A DNA stretch of 64,000 bases from Lantana camara (GCA_037501455.1 CM074862.1:52421501-52485500), one strand, 5' to 3'. Positions 41,156 to 54,689 are shown, counted from the first letter of the stretch. Notes: a model not told the origin generated them from the sequence alone. Made by a program: numbers and translations.

Positions 41156-44100
41156 ACACAAGCAAGAATTCCAAGAGAACACTTAATTAAACATTCATAC
41201 AGAACTTCACGTAATGAACAAGTGGAGGAAATCAAATATAGCAACTAGTTTTACAAAAGCAATTAATAAATACAAAGAACCATACGGTTGATAATAAAAT
41301 GTATATTACGCATGATATGCATGATTAGGTGTACCATTGACCATGGTCTTAGAAACTTCAATGGCAGTGACTTGATTTAATACTTGATTCTTTGATCAGA
41401 ATCCCTTCTAACCAAAATGCCATTCCTCGAATGCCTGATGTCAGTATGTACCCCAATAATTACTCAATCTCCATCCCGCGATCAAATTTTCTAACCTTTC
41501 TACCACCACGGTTCGAAGATTCAATTCTTGAATATGCACTTAGTAGTAATCCGACCACCCATTCTTCTTACCAATTATAGTTGACGTCCTCCGATGCCCG
41601 GACTAATTATTTGATGACTCGAGGTCTACCTTTTATCCTTCAAAATAATCCCGGTTCAAGTAACTCTCAGGTAATCCCTTGTGATAGAGAATGTTCCCGT
41701 CGAGTTGTTTTTATCTTGTAATATGGTAATAGTGTCGCACCTCTTTGGTCACTTCGTGCAAATCTTAAATGACAGTCGCTTTCCTTGAAAAATTCTTACC
41801 TTTGATCAAAGTAAACTTAATCAATCTTATAAAAATCATGATCTCTCCCATTTCTCATCAAATTTGTTTCAATTTCAACTCGGCTCAAGATATGCCTCCT
41901 TATGGCTTTTTAAAAATCTCCATTTGAGAACTCTAGGAGAACGAGATTTAAACTATTGAAGACTTCATTCACCTAGTTCCGATAGAGAGTTTCGGAAGAA
42001 CCATTTTCCTTGAAGTTCTAACTCTCCCAAGTGAGATCCAAACATCGACTTTAAGTTGTTCCCCGACCGGCTCTCCCCCTTAAGAAAATAGGAATATTTT
42101 CTGTCTAACTTCTAGAACTAGTTCTACCCTTTCTCAAATCCAAGCTTCTCTTCTTTCTAATTCTCTTGAAGTACCTCTAACTCTCGATCTCATTCCCGAA
42201 ATATTTCTCTATCTCAATTGGAAATCCAACGAACACTGAATCCTTCCTCATTTCTTGAATATCCATTCCATTTCTTGAAGCTTTCACCCTTTCTAAAATC
42301 ATTTCCTAAATATCCTCATTCTGACCTTGGAGGTCATCAAGCATCTCAATCTCCTAATTCATCCCTTGTTGTTGCTTTCAAGTAACCACATCATTTGTAA
42401 CCCTTACATTTTTGTTGCTTCTAACAAAGGTAATTCATTTGAGCACAACCACAAATTTGAAGTCATTTCCCCAGTCGACTCAACTTCCTTGATATCAGCA
42501 ATTTTAAATCTCGCCACTTGTTCGGACATTTCATCTCACGTTTATTTTTGAAGTGATAATTTCTTCCATCCAACTCCTAACTACTTTTCCCGGCCTTTCA
42601 ATTGTTCTTTCTCCCTTTTGTTCCTCACTTTGCAACCCAATTCTTTCCGTATCATACTTCGGTTGTGTCTCGGTTGAAGTAATGCTTGATAGATGAGGTT
42701 GAGAGATTTTCTATCAAGAAAACACTTAAAATGCATGTTGGGTTAAGATGTCGATGCACGTATTACACTTATAAATAATAAATACACAAGTTGGAAAATT
42801 TACGCTCAAGTAGGAATGCATATATAATTAAAGAAATTTAAATAATTTGAACAATATATGATGCACGTGCTCATGAATGTGTTGAACCTGTCACCATAGT
42901 TGCATCTTTTAGCTTGACACTTTTCCTTGTTTGTTGATTTATGAGCTGGCCTTGAATTGATTGGCCATTTCTGTTACCCACGGTCTTTCGTATTTTCAAA
43001 GTTCATAACTTCAACTGGTACCGTTCCATGACCCGATATTGAAATCTCTTAAACCCAATTCTTCACCTTAAACATCTTCTTGCTCGAAGTTTCCTTATCT
43101 CAACTCGTACAACTTCGTAATCAAAATTATGATTCTTGAGCTCAAGTTCTTCTACCTTCATGAAATTGATACCTTACCTTCTTAATCGATTCCCTTATTG
43201 CTCCATATCTCCCAATTCAAACGCCTAACCCGACAATTCAGCTTGGATATGAAGAATAACTCAATCCTGCCGAACATCGAACCTTTAGTACTCTAATTTA
43301 CCACGAGCTTGCAATCACTATATTAGTCGTTCTCTTCATTCTTCTTCATCGATCTAACCTCCTCCAAGATTTCCTTCGTTCAATCCCTCGGTTTGCACAA
43401 CCCCGTTGGGTTTGGTTAACTAACTTAACTTTCGATGTGGCATGGGGTATGTATTAGTCTTATGATAACCTAGCATCATCCACCCCAACTCCACCTCTTT
43501 GAACTTCTTCTACTTACCTAAAGCTTGTAGGTCATCCCACAACTTGATTTTCGGTTCCAATAGTGGGAAATCCTCAACTTGCTTTCAACTTCGAACCCTA
43601 AGTCCCTAGTACCCTCGAGGCCTCCCTGTTGATTGAGACCTCGAACCTTAAAACACTCTAGAGGTTTTCTTTAGTTTGCTCTTGAATGAAATGATCCTAC
43701 GGATTCCCATTGAAAAGGCTTTTGCAATATAGGCGTGTGAGTGTTAATCTTGCAAGTTGTAGGCATCACGCCCTACCACTATCCCGTTAAATATCTACCA
43801 ATTTCATTAGAGCTTGTAAGTTACTCCCACCTTTGGTCCTTCAATTCCCGAATCTTAACACTTGAAATATAACCCAACTAGACCAATCCATGACTCTTGA
43901 TTTCTTGTATGAAGTTCCTCGGTGCATTCCTTACAACTTCAAAGCAAAAGAAAAGAACTTGGGGTAGATTGAAGTTGTCGTAGAAATTTGGCGTGGTTTG
44001 ACATGGTCTCTATAGCCTATAATCACAACTTATCTCAAATATAAATGCATGGGGTTAATACATGCTCATGCCACATAATTGATACCAAATACAAGAATTT

Positions 44101-44406
44101 GATGCAAAATGCAACACATAATTCAACAAAATTTAAAGTGAAACACATTGGCACATCAAATTATGCAAAAGTTTAAATAAACACGTTGGATATAAAAATT
44201 TCCAAACCATAGAAAATCAATTAATCATCAAGTAGTAACATAAATCAATGCCATGCACAAGTCATCAAGTAGCTCAAAGATGTTCAGGTAAGTTCAAATA
44301 AATTCAAATAAGTACAATTAGTTCTAAATAAGATGCAAGACTCGCAATTTATCAATTAATCCTATACCGTTCGACCTAGACATGACACGACTCGACGCTA
44401 GAACCG

Positions 44407-44420
44407 CGGTTTTGCAACCG
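44407..44420 (-). other. GNRA-loop hairpin after the primer site (element G)
   Basis: In the element sense CGGTT-GCAA-AACCG, immediately downstream of the primer-binding site TGGTATCAGAGCCC. Confidence 0.65.
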
Positions 44421-44440
44421 GGCTCTGATACCACCTAAGA

Positions 44441-47214
44441 TGTAGCACCCGGAACGTCGACATGCCACACCCCCGCACCATAAGTCTAGCTCACACATGA
44501 AATTTGTAGTCCATATATGAACCGGACTCATGGCGAACGGGTGATAATAAAAAAAAAAACTCACTAGCTAGGCGGGACTAACCCTCAAACCAATCAAGTC
44601 CAAATCTAGGAATTTAAAGCGGAAGCATAATAATTCCATTAGCATATATCAAATATCTCCAAAGAATTAACCTCCAACTTTATATCATTACATATAGTAG
44701 TAGGTACAAACACTCATCAATACATTATCATCTCCAACATATCCATAACATGAAAATGCAATGATAGACTCAACTCGACAACTGGACACGACTCGGAATC
44801 CCGCCTAGCACGCCACTGACAGTACCTGAAAAGTGTGAGGTGTCAGTCTACCACAGACTGAGTGAGGGGTTTATAAATAAATATTCGCGCAAGTAACATG
44901 CAAGCCATAATCTCGGGTAAGGGTTTATAAAATAGAGATAATATAAGTTTAATAGTAAAAGATAACTCGCCCGAGATTACAACTAATCAATTTAACAATA
45001 CAATCAGTTTAATTCAATTCAATCAGTGGCCCGGCGAGTGAGGGCAAATCTCCAACCTTTCTCCGACAGTGTACAATAATTCAGTTGTAATTAATTAAGT
45101 GATCAAGCAATAGAAATTAGTGCACACTTAGCAATTTTCGTCCATCCTTCTTCCTCCGGGTGATGGGGGATTGCAAGGCCCCGCCATCCAATCTCATTGA
45201 GCATAGGGTTCATGAGTCCCTATGCCCGAAACTCCTTCCTCCACTAACCTCCTAGTGGATTCAGGGGGCATCCCTCGTTTGGTGAGGATAGTGCAAGAGT
45301 TACCCGTCGGCCCTTGCCTTCCCGGTTGGCTCAATACACTACCCTCAGGCCCAATATGAACATGCTTTACTCGCCAAAACAATTAATCAATCAATCAATC
45401 AATCGGTACAATTCGGTAATTCATTTGAAAACAATAAGGTTTTGGCAAAATATAGATATATAGATACATTTTGGCCGAAAGATCACATAGGGTTGTAAGG
45501 GTTCTATATATCTAGAAATTAAACCTCACCTGACGAACGCCGGAACAAGACAAGGATACAAGAAAGTGCCCAAACGATCAATGATCTCCGCCCTGGAGAA
45601 ACTGGACAAGAAAGGAAATGTGGGAACTCGTGAGACATGACTCAATATGAGACCAAGTATGACGCACGACAATGCTCATGTAATTTAAATAAAACCAATC
45701 AATCAATTAACACTAAGCATGTATAAAGACTAATTAACACCTAATAGGTGAAATTAATAACAAGAAATCATATACTCATATTATTCAATTATTTCAAGTT
45801 CAATTCATAGAAGGCATGGAGTCACACAATACGTTTGAGCAATTAAGTACCAAGAAGTGTCAAGTAGGAGCATACTTATCAATTGAACAAGTATATAAAT
45901 CATATAATTCACATATGGGAGCCGAGAGAGTGAAAGAAATGCAATAAGAAAGGTTTTGGGTGAAGTTTGGCCAAAACCGACAATTTTTGGAAATGTATAT
46001 GTTGTGGGAAAACTGGAATATCGTAAATTCTAGAAGTGGGAATTGAGTTTTGTTTGTTGGGTATGAAAGTAGACACAAAGACCTATCCGACGGCATATGA
46101 CACGTTTTCTAATTCAAAGCGAGGTGAAAATAGCGTTCGTCCGAAGTTGGACAAAATGCAGGAAAATAAAAGGTGACACGCCCGTGTCACCATTACAAGG
46201 CAAATCGTGACACCCCCGTGTCACGGTACAGAAAATAAAACCAACCTGCACCCCCGTGTCACGCTGAACAAGGCAAAGTTGACACCCCCGTGTCAACTGT
46301 ACGCAGCAGAAAAAAACAGGGCAAAACAGGGCAGTAACGCAACAACAACAACAACCAATCAAAACCCCAATTTTCAATCATCAAATGCAATCAAAACTTG
46401 AAGAAACATGTATTCATACTTGAAACACAATAAAATCTAACACATCTATTCATATCATGCATTGATCATCAAGATTTAACAATATCAAACCCATATACAA
46501 TCATGAACTCCAACTTCCATGTTATTCAAGAAATCATGCAAGCTTTCAAGATTAAAGATCGTAAGCATGCTTCTAACCATAAAAGAACAAGAAATCATCA
46601 CTTAAGCATCAAACCCTATCTCATAAATGAATCAAGAATTCAAGAAAAATCTCCATTTATACCTTAGTATGAAGAAAGAAAGGATGGAAGAGATGATGGT
46701 ATGATGATGAAACTTCAACTTATGCAATTCTCCTCCTTGAATTCTAGCTTGAAATGATGAAATCCTCTCTTCTCCTTCCTTGGTGTAAATACCGTGTATT
46801 AGTGTGTGTGTGTGTGTGTGTGTGGAATTTGATGAAATATGATGATAATTAAAATGAGAGAGATGAATGAGATATTTATCCAAAGTCTTCCACTAAATGA
46901 GATGACTCAACACATTTTGCATTTTAGTCCTTACCTCATACTAATTTACGAGTTAGAGATGCATCCACTTGACATACATGATAGATGGTTGTATACATAT
47001 ATATATGAGACTCTAAAAGAATATAATACAATGGAGTTAATTTATATGACCAAGTAAAGTCACATATAGACACTTAGGCACGTTAGCAATTAATTCACGT
47101 AAATCTCACATTAACAATAATTTCATATAAAGTCATAGAAAATATAATGCATCTAAGGTTATGCAATGCATATAAATTATCACATATTGCACATATGAAA
47201 AACGGGGTGTTACA
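44441..47214 (-). repeat. Element G shared LTR (2774 bp)
   Basis: It is the 5' LTR for the internal region 40925-44440 and the 3' LTR for the truncated one at 47215-48641. Both ends (TGTAAC...CTACA on minus) are intact. Confidence 0.9.
46172..46298. repeat. Palindrome cluster in element G shared LTR
   Basis: GGTGACACG-CC-CGTGTCACC (46172-46191), CGTGACAC-CCCC-GTGTCACG (46206-46225), a half copy near 46248 and AGTTGACAC-CCCC-GTGTCAACT (46277-46298). All but the half copy are perfect, with 8-9-bp stems. Confidence 0.85.
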
Positions 47215-48641
47215 ATTCTCTCCCCCTTAAGAGGACTTGGTCCCCAGGTCCACTGCCGAGTTTTAAAATGATGCACAAGCAACAAGAGAGCCCCGTCTCT
47301 TAGACAAGTAACGAGAGAACCCCGTCTCTTCACAAGAAATGAGAGAACCCCGTCTCTCGAACAAGAAATGAGAGAACCCCGTCTCTCGAACAAGAAATGA
47401 GAGACCCCCGTCTCTCGAACAACTAAGGAGAGTACCCCGACTCTCACACAAGCAAGAATTCCAAGAGAACACTTAATTAAACATTCATACAGAACTTCAC
47501 GTAATGAACAAGTGGAGGAAATCAAATATAGCAACTAGTTTTACAAAAGCAATTAATAAATACAAAGAACCATACGGTTGATAATAAAATGTATATTACG
47601 CATGATATGCATGATTAGGTGTACCATTGACCATGGTCTTAGAAACTTCAATGGCAGTGACTTGATTTAATACTTGATTCTTTGATCAGAATCCCTTCTA
47701 ACCAAAATGCCATTCCTCGAATGCCTGATGTCAGTATGTACCCCAATAATTACTCAATCTCCATCCCGCGATCAAATTTTCTAACCTTTCTACCACCACG
47801 GTTCGAAGATTCAATTCTTGAATATGCACTTGGTAGTAATCCGACCACCCATTCTTCTTACCAATTATAGTTGACGTCCTCCGATGCCCGGACTAATTAT
47901 TTGATGACTCGAGGTCTACCTTTTATCCTTCAAAATATTCCCGGTTCAAGTAACTCTCAGGTAATCCCTTGCGATAGAGAATGTTCCCGTCGAGTTGTTT
48001 TTATCTTGTAATATGGTAATAGTGTCGCACCTCTTTGGTCACTTCGTGCAAATCTTGAATGACAGTCTCTTTTCTTGAAAAATTCTTACCTTTGATCAAA
48101 GTAAACTTAATCAATCTTATAAAAATCATGATCTCTCCCATTTCTCATCAAATTTCTTTCAATTTCAACTCGGCTCAAGATATGCCTCCTTATGGCTTTT
48201 TAAAAATCTCCATTTGAGAACTCTAGGCGCACGAGATTTAAACTATTGAAGACTTCATTCACCTAGTTCCGATAGAGAGTTTCCGAAGAACCATTTTCCT
48301 TGAAGTTCCAACTCTCCCAAGTGAGATCCAAACATCGACTTTAAGTTGTTCCCCGACCGGCTCTCCCCCTTAAGAAAATAGGAATGTTTTCTGTCTAACT
48401 TCTAGAACTAGTTCTACCCTTTCTCAAATCCAAGCTTCTCTTCTTTCTAATTCTCTTGAAGTACCTCTAACTCTCAATCTCATTCCCGAAATATTTCTCT
48501 ATCTCAATTGGAAATCCAACGAACACTGAATCCTTCCTCATTTCTTGAATATCCATTCCATTTCTTGAAGCTTTCACTCATTCCAAAATCATTTCCTAAA
48601 TATCCTCATCCTGACCTTGGAGGTCATCAAGCATCTCAATC
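47215..48641 (-). other. Element G second internal copy, truncated
   Basis: It is nearly identical to 40925 to about 42350, including polypurine tract, hairpin and 29-bp array (47284-47445). It breaks off at GCATCTCAATC (48631-48641), where E-family LTR sequence (CATAACATAATCATAATC) begins. The equivalent E text GCATATCAATC (36741-36751) differs by one base. Confidence 0.85.
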
Positions 48642-49677
48642 ATAACATAATCATAATCATAAAATAAGTTCCAACCTTTTTCCTCCGGGTGGTGGACGGG
48701 CTTGCAAGACCCGACACCTCATACATAATGGCAATGAGGTTCATGAGTCCTCATTGCCCGACTAGCGTTTTCTCGTCAAAACTCCTAACGAGATCCGTTC
48801 CGTCGTTAAACATAATTGGAATTAGCATATGGGATCACCGTCGGCCCTTGCCTCCCCGGATAGCCACATGTACTAAATTCCTGGGCCCGTGAACATAACA
48901 TACATGCAATCTCGCCAAAACATTTGATTCATGAGAAACATAATATTTGTCATAGTCCTTGTGAAAATGTTTACTCAATAAATTCATTTGAAAACCATAT
49001 ATAAATATACATTAGGTTTTTGGCCAAACTCATCACATAAGCTTGTAGGGTTTAATATGTAACTAGAACGAAAACACCCTCACCTGGAACATGGTGATAC
49101 AAGGGTACAAGTTACCTAGTGCCTAGTTGATCAAGATTTCTCCACCTTGGAGATAAACTGTACAAAACAAACGGAACGTGTTCGTGAGACTCGAGACTCC
49201 AAATGAACCATATACGACGCACGGCAATGTATGCTCATGATTTGAATGCATAAAAGATGATATTATGTCATGAACACGTTCATGTGCACTATTAATACAT
49301 TTAGGGCATATAAACAAACCATTCATTCAAGTACTTTCAAGAAATCAAGGTTTCCCATTCTTTCAACTCATAATTCATAGTACTTTAAGTCAAGAATTCC
49401 AAACAACAATTTATAATTTAAACGAATTAGGCATTCCAATAATTCCATGAATTAAATCCATAATTCATAAATCATATATTTCACATTTTATAACAATTCA
49501 ATTCAAGAATTCAAATAACGATCATATCACATACTATAACACGTTAAACTTAGAAAATAAACATTTAATTACATTCAAATCATAATCGGAAATTAAATAA
49601 CATGAAATAGATAACAATTTAATTCTATAATTCAATTAAATCAAATAATATTTAATATAATATAAACATATATATAC

Positions 49678-49731
<54 letters not shown>

Positions 49732-51645
49732 TTAGGTATAGTAAATACATGCATGTGTAATATATCTAATATATAAAATATACCCACATTCATGCAATGT
49801 ATAAATACACTATATTATTCATACACGTACCCAACATTCATGCATGTATGTAATATATATATATATAGGTATGCACATATTTCACATGCACATAGATATA
49901 GATATATGTACACGTACACAGACATCATATTTCATGCACAAACACCATTCACACACAACATATATATCTATGTATATATAACGTAAAGAAAGCAACAGCC
50001 ATAGAAGAACGAAGTAGCAACAGAAAGCAGAAAGAAAGACCAGCAGAACAAGAAGGAAAAGAGGAGTACCAGTAGCAACAAAATGGAAAGGAAGAAGCAG
50101 CAACTTCCATCGCCTAAACTCCCCAGCCCGTTAAATAACACATAGGACATTCCCCGGCCTGGTAAGGGAGGAACAGAGAGCTCCTGCACGAGTGTCCCCG
50201 CCCGGGGACACTTCCAGCTCAAAATCTCCCCGCTCGGGGAGATTACACAGCAGCAAAGTTCAGCAGCAGCGGCCACATTTTCCCCTGCTTCAACCTCAAC
50301 CCGTAGCAGCAGCAAACACGCGAGCACCAAGGTAATAACAGCAAGTAACAAGAAACAAAAGACAACAAGAAATAAAGGCAAAGATGGCGGTAATTCCAGC
50401 AGCAAGGACAACAAGGAAGGTGGTTCCATTCTCCCAAAATTCCGGTCCCCGTAACAGCCCCATATCAAAGTAATATCAAAGTATAATTTCATACACTTCC
50501 TATATATCAAATTCCAGTTCAAGAACAAGTAAAGGAAGCTAGGATGATCATATATCATGCATTAATTCTCAAAGAATTTGAAAATAAAGCCATGGATTCA
50601 AAGAATGAAAAAATAAACTAACTATTCATTCACATAATCATATCTCAATCAATCAAGGTTCAAACTCAGAGATTCCTAGATAAAAATGACTAAAATTGAG
50701 TGGAGAAAACAATCCTAAACTTACCCCTTGAATTTGGTTGAGTTTGGAAGAGATTGGAGCTCAAAATCTCTCAAGGTGAATAGTGATGGGAATAGTGATA
50801 TGCTCTCCAAGTTGGCAGCTATTTCCTCTCCTTCCCTGGTCTTGGACGAAATGAGATTGGGAGCAACAAGTAGAGGGTTAAACTAGGGTCATTTGAGGCC
50901 AAACCTTGGTTAATTTGGTTAAGTATTGAGAGAGTTATGATTTAAATGGTTAAGTGTGGCAGTTTTGCGGCCGATTCGTTTTTCGGTTGAATTTCGGAAG
51001 TCCAAATGAGTTTAGAAGAATATGAGGCTAAGTTCATTAAACCCGAATCTTCGATACGAGTTCAACGGAGTTGACGGAACTCGAATCCGAGTTCCCGAGC
51101 TCAAGATATCACCTACGGAACCAAGAGTGCGCTAATTGCCCGTTAGCCCCCGATTTGGTTCCACAAATCAAAATAAATTCGTTACCACGTCAAACGAAAT
51201 CGAAAACATAAAAAGAACATAGAAACATGCTCATAACACATAAATGTACGACATACTAAATTTTCATGAATTTTCGATATCACATCATATAAGAACGAAG
51301 CGCGTTTAAAACGCTCATGCGCAAACGTTAACAATTCATAACATTTCAAATTAAATAATAAAATTAAATTCTATTTTAAATTAAATAAAAGTCAACGATT
51401 AAAATGATAAAATTAATTAGTATAATTAAAGACATAATTAATTAACATTAACTCTTAATTATCAATTAAATAATTAACTAATGAAATAAAATTATAAAAT
51501 AAAATAAAATAAACTAATAACAATTTATATTAAAATTTAATATTTAAACACTCATAAATAATTAATCACATAATTAAATAATTTATTTGCGCAATTTATA
51601 AACATATACGGTATATTTGTACAAATGAAAATTCGGGGCGTTACA
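48642..51645 (-). repeat. Element E2 3' LTR, 5'-truncated on the G side
   Basis: On minus it starts TGTAACGCCCCGAATTTTC at 51645 and is almost identical to the E2 5' LTR. About 850 bp of the LTR end are missing at the G junction. It contains AT-rich tracts and a palindrome pair at 50191-50244. Confidence 0.85.
50191..50244. repeat. Two 10-bp-stem palindromes in E2 3' LTR
   Basis: AGTGTCCCCG-CC-CGGGGACACT (50191-50212) and AATCTCCCCG-CT-CGGGGAGATT (50223-50244) are perfect. Two decayed relatives lie just before, near 50110-50165. They are about 1.4 kb from the LTR start. In the other E2 LTR the same site is 57124-57177, with one stem base changed. Confidence 0.9.
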
Positions 51646-51661
51646 ACCTCTCCCCTTAAAA

Positions 51662-51679
51662 GAATCCGTCCTCGGATTC
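51662..51679 (-). other. Pre-PPT hairpin with AGGA loop (element E2)
   Basis: GAATCCG-TCCT-CGGATTC on +, a perfect 7-bp stem with AGGA in the element sense. It lies two bases from the polypurine tract. Confidence 0.75.
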
Positions 51680-51701
51680 ACTACTCGCCCAAACAAACAA
51701 T

Positions 51702-51836
51702 GAGAGATTCCCCGTCTCTCGCAAATAAGAAGGAGAGAGCCCCGTTTCTCGAGCAACAATGAGAGAACCCCGTCTCTTCAACAACAATGAGAGAACCCCG
51801 TCTCTCAAGCAAAAATAAGAGAATCCCCATCTCTTA
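51702..51836. repeat. Five-unit hairpin array in element E2
   Basis: Units such as GAGAGATTCCCCGTCTCTC and GAGAGAACCCCGTCTCTC are spaced about 28-31 bp. They are homologous in place and pattern to the 29-bp array of element G. Confidence 0.8.
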
Positions 51837-54673
51837 CAAATAACAACAAAACAAGGAAGTCTCCAATACTCCCGAGTAACACAACGCAAAACAATAATTA
51901 AAATCACGTAAGACACCCAAAGCAGGTAATAGATATCATCCACATCAACAATTACTCCAAGTAATTTAACAGGATAAGGAATCAAAGCACCTAACATAAA
52001 AATTATTTAAATTAAATTGGCATGGATGCATGTATCATGGATACTTCATGTATCGTTGACCGTAGTTGCATAATTCAAAATGGCAAGTTTCGTTATCCAA
52101 ATCGTGATCTGGCCCGAAAGTGAGCTCAGTGCTCGACTTGCCTTTAAGCTCTTCTGGGTACCCCAGCAAAGCAATTGATTGATCCTCTAAGGATTTTATT
52201 CGTTATTCCATTCTGACTTGTACTGCTTCTAGTCTTCTTCGATCTCTCATCATTTCCCATAATCTTCTTTCGGCCAACCAACTCTTTTTAATTAACTGAG
52301 CTTAACCTCCCCGAATACCCTTAAATTCTCTGTCCCGGAATCAGATCCATAGTTATTTCCTTTTTCCGTATCAAAACCTAAACTACCATTGAAGATAAGT
52401 ACCCTTAGCGTCTTTAAATGTTCATTCCCGACCTTAATATAGATATCCCACAAATCTTCTACCATCCTCCGCTCGATTTATCCTTTTCACTTTCTTTAAA
52501 CCTTTAAGGTGAAATTTGGCATTCAACCCCTACCATTCTTTAATCGATATTAGGATGTTCTTGATAATTCTTGAAGTTTGATTTAAATTTTCCCAATGTT
52601 CATCCTTATCGGTTTGTCGCTTCTAAAATCCCTTTCCAAACTCATTTGACCAAGCTTTATGAATAGTACCCCTTTTCTATTATAACTTAAATCGGTTCCC
52701 TCTTGACAATTCAACTTAGGAGTTTCCCTAACCCCCCTTCATAACTCCTTTATCTTCAAATCAACTTTGATATGTAGAAAAATTTCAATGAGCTATTTTC
52801 TTTCTTCCCCAAGAAAATCCTCAACCCAAATTTAGTGACTTAGCTCTCATTTTAATGGTTAACCCTTAAAGTCGTCTCATTCATCTCCGTTTACCACCAT
52901 AAATTCCCAGATATTCCCTATTTGTATTTCCATTACCTCTATTAATTATTTCTTCGACCACAACTTCAAGTTTCAAATTTCCTCTTGGTCATGCTCTCCC
53001 CCTTAATTTTCCTGTCGTTACACATTGAACTCCATCGATCCTTCTTGCATCGAAATTCTTGATGGAAAATTTTATCAGGGAGGATTTTAACTGACATAGC
53101 AACCCAAAGATTTTGCCTTTCAACTTTCTTCCAATCCTCTTTATAATAAAATCCCCCTTCTCTATTCTTATTCGACCCGAACACCCCGAAACCAAATCCT
53201 GTTGCACTTTTTCTTCTGCAATTCCCTTTCCACCAACCTATCCCTTACTTAAATTTATTTATTTCCTGAAGTCATCTTTCTTGTCATGTGCCATCCCAGA
53301 ATTGCTTTTCCTTTAACTCAAATGTGGCCAGTCGAAAAGATACTTGATGAGTGAGGTAAAAGAACTTCCTATAAAGTAAACACTAAAATGCATGTCGGGT
53401 AAAGATGTCAAAGCACGTGTCATGCTTACAACAAGCAGATATGCAACACATTAGAGCAACGAAACCAAATAGAAATAAACGCATGATGCACGTGCCATGA
53501 ATGTTTTGGAACCTGTCACCAATATAGTAAATTGTTAGCTCGGTAGCTTTTCCTCATTCCTCCAATCCCGAGGTTACTTTGACTTGCTAATCATACCTTG
53601 TCTTTTCCCACGGTCTTCAAGTTTTTCCGTGAATTATTGTGCATCAGTTATATCTTCCACGGTCCGAATCAACCCCTGATTTTTTGACATCCATTGAATT
53701 AACGTCTGGATTTCTCCCTAAGAATTGCCCTTCAATATTGCCCAAGTTCTCTTATACAAATGAACCCTAATGCAGTTCGGAACCCTACTTCTCATCATCA
53801 TCGTGATCAAGACTCCCATGCTTATCCGTTATGAGTGGAGATTCGTGAATCAAACTCGTTTTTCGATTGCTTATACTGGAACACATGAATTTTTCCCCAC
53901 AAGTCTTTTCCTTCTTTATCGTTTCCATTTGTTGCTCCATATTTCCCATTTCAACCTCACAACACGACAATTCAGCTTGGATTTGGAAAAACGAACTCAA
54001 ATCCCGTCCTCAATATCACCATCTTCCCTAAATTGGTATTTACCCAGTTACTTGCCTCTCTCTCTACTCCTTTCCAGACTTGTTTTCCATCTTAATTGAA
54101 ATCCAGAGCACCCAAATCCAACTCTTCCCGGTCTTGATTTCTAAAAACCCGATTTCTAATCAGTAAGCTTAGTTAAAAAAAATCCTTCTTTGTCGACCCT
54201 CTAAGTCATAACCATCTCATGATCAATCCTTATTTCACCATGTGTCCTTCTACCACCGCATCTCTAAATTCGAACCTCCCATTCCGAATCCTAACCCTTG
54301 AACTCTAGCTCCATCTAGAAAGCCTCATATCTCGAATTCTCTACATTCTTCCCGGGTGTATCCTTCCTATTCTTCCATGCCTCATAAAAAGCTTGCAATC
54401 GATCGTGCTTATCGTAGAACTTGGCCGTGGTTTGATATTATCTTCATAACCTATAAATCATAACTTAATTCAAAGATATATGCATGCGATTAGTGCATGC
54501 CCATGGCACATATTTAACACGAAAGGCACGGATCCAATATAAAAATACAATAGGTAATTCGACAAATTTCAAAAGGAAGCACAATTTCATGTTCAAAATC
54601 AATGCAATGCGTACATTATCATTTAGTTCCTAAGCCGTACGACCTAGACTGACTCAAACACGACACGAGAACA

Positions 54674-54689
54674 CCGGTTTTACAACCGG
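54674..54689 (-). other. GNRA-loop hairpin after the primer site (element E2)
   Basis: In the element sense CCGGTT-GTAA-AACCGG, a perfect 6-bp stem, abutting the primer-binding site. Confidence 0.7.

Larger units (their letters stand above)
40925..44440 (-). other. Element G internal region, non-coding (3.5 kb)
   Basis: Contains a polypurine tract on minus (AAGGGGGAGAGAAT, 40925-40938), a hairpin, a 29-bp hairpin array, then about 3.2 kb with no protein of note, a GNRA-type hairpin and a primer-binding site TGGTATCAGAGCCC (minus, near 44420-44433). Short ORFs are scattered and do not resemble retroelement proteins. Confidence 0.8.
38153..48641 (-). mobile_element. Element G: non-coding LTR element in a partial tandem array
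   Basis: The order on + is LTR (38153-40924), internal (40925-44440), LTR (44441-47214) and the first 1.4 kb of a second internal region (47215-48641). The middle LTR is shared. No gag or pol domain is recognised in either internal copy on either strand. With long LTRs and a 3.5-kb non-coding internal region this resembles a large retrotransposon derivative (LARD). The primer site is tRNA-iMet type. Confidence 0.85.

Noticed and set aside
40843..41244. 133-codon minus ORF with repeated peptide (also at 47133-47534)
   Set aside because: The repeated peptide is the translation of the 29-bp hairpin array. The frame has no start context or conservation of codons beyond DNA repeat identity.
49968..50558. 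196-codon Leu-rich minus ORF in the E LTR, also at 56901-57491
   Set aside because: It lies in an LTR and is present twice only because the LTRs are duplicates. The hydrophobic run comes from translating AG/CA-rich sequence. I cannot exclude an expressed LTR peptide but see no support.
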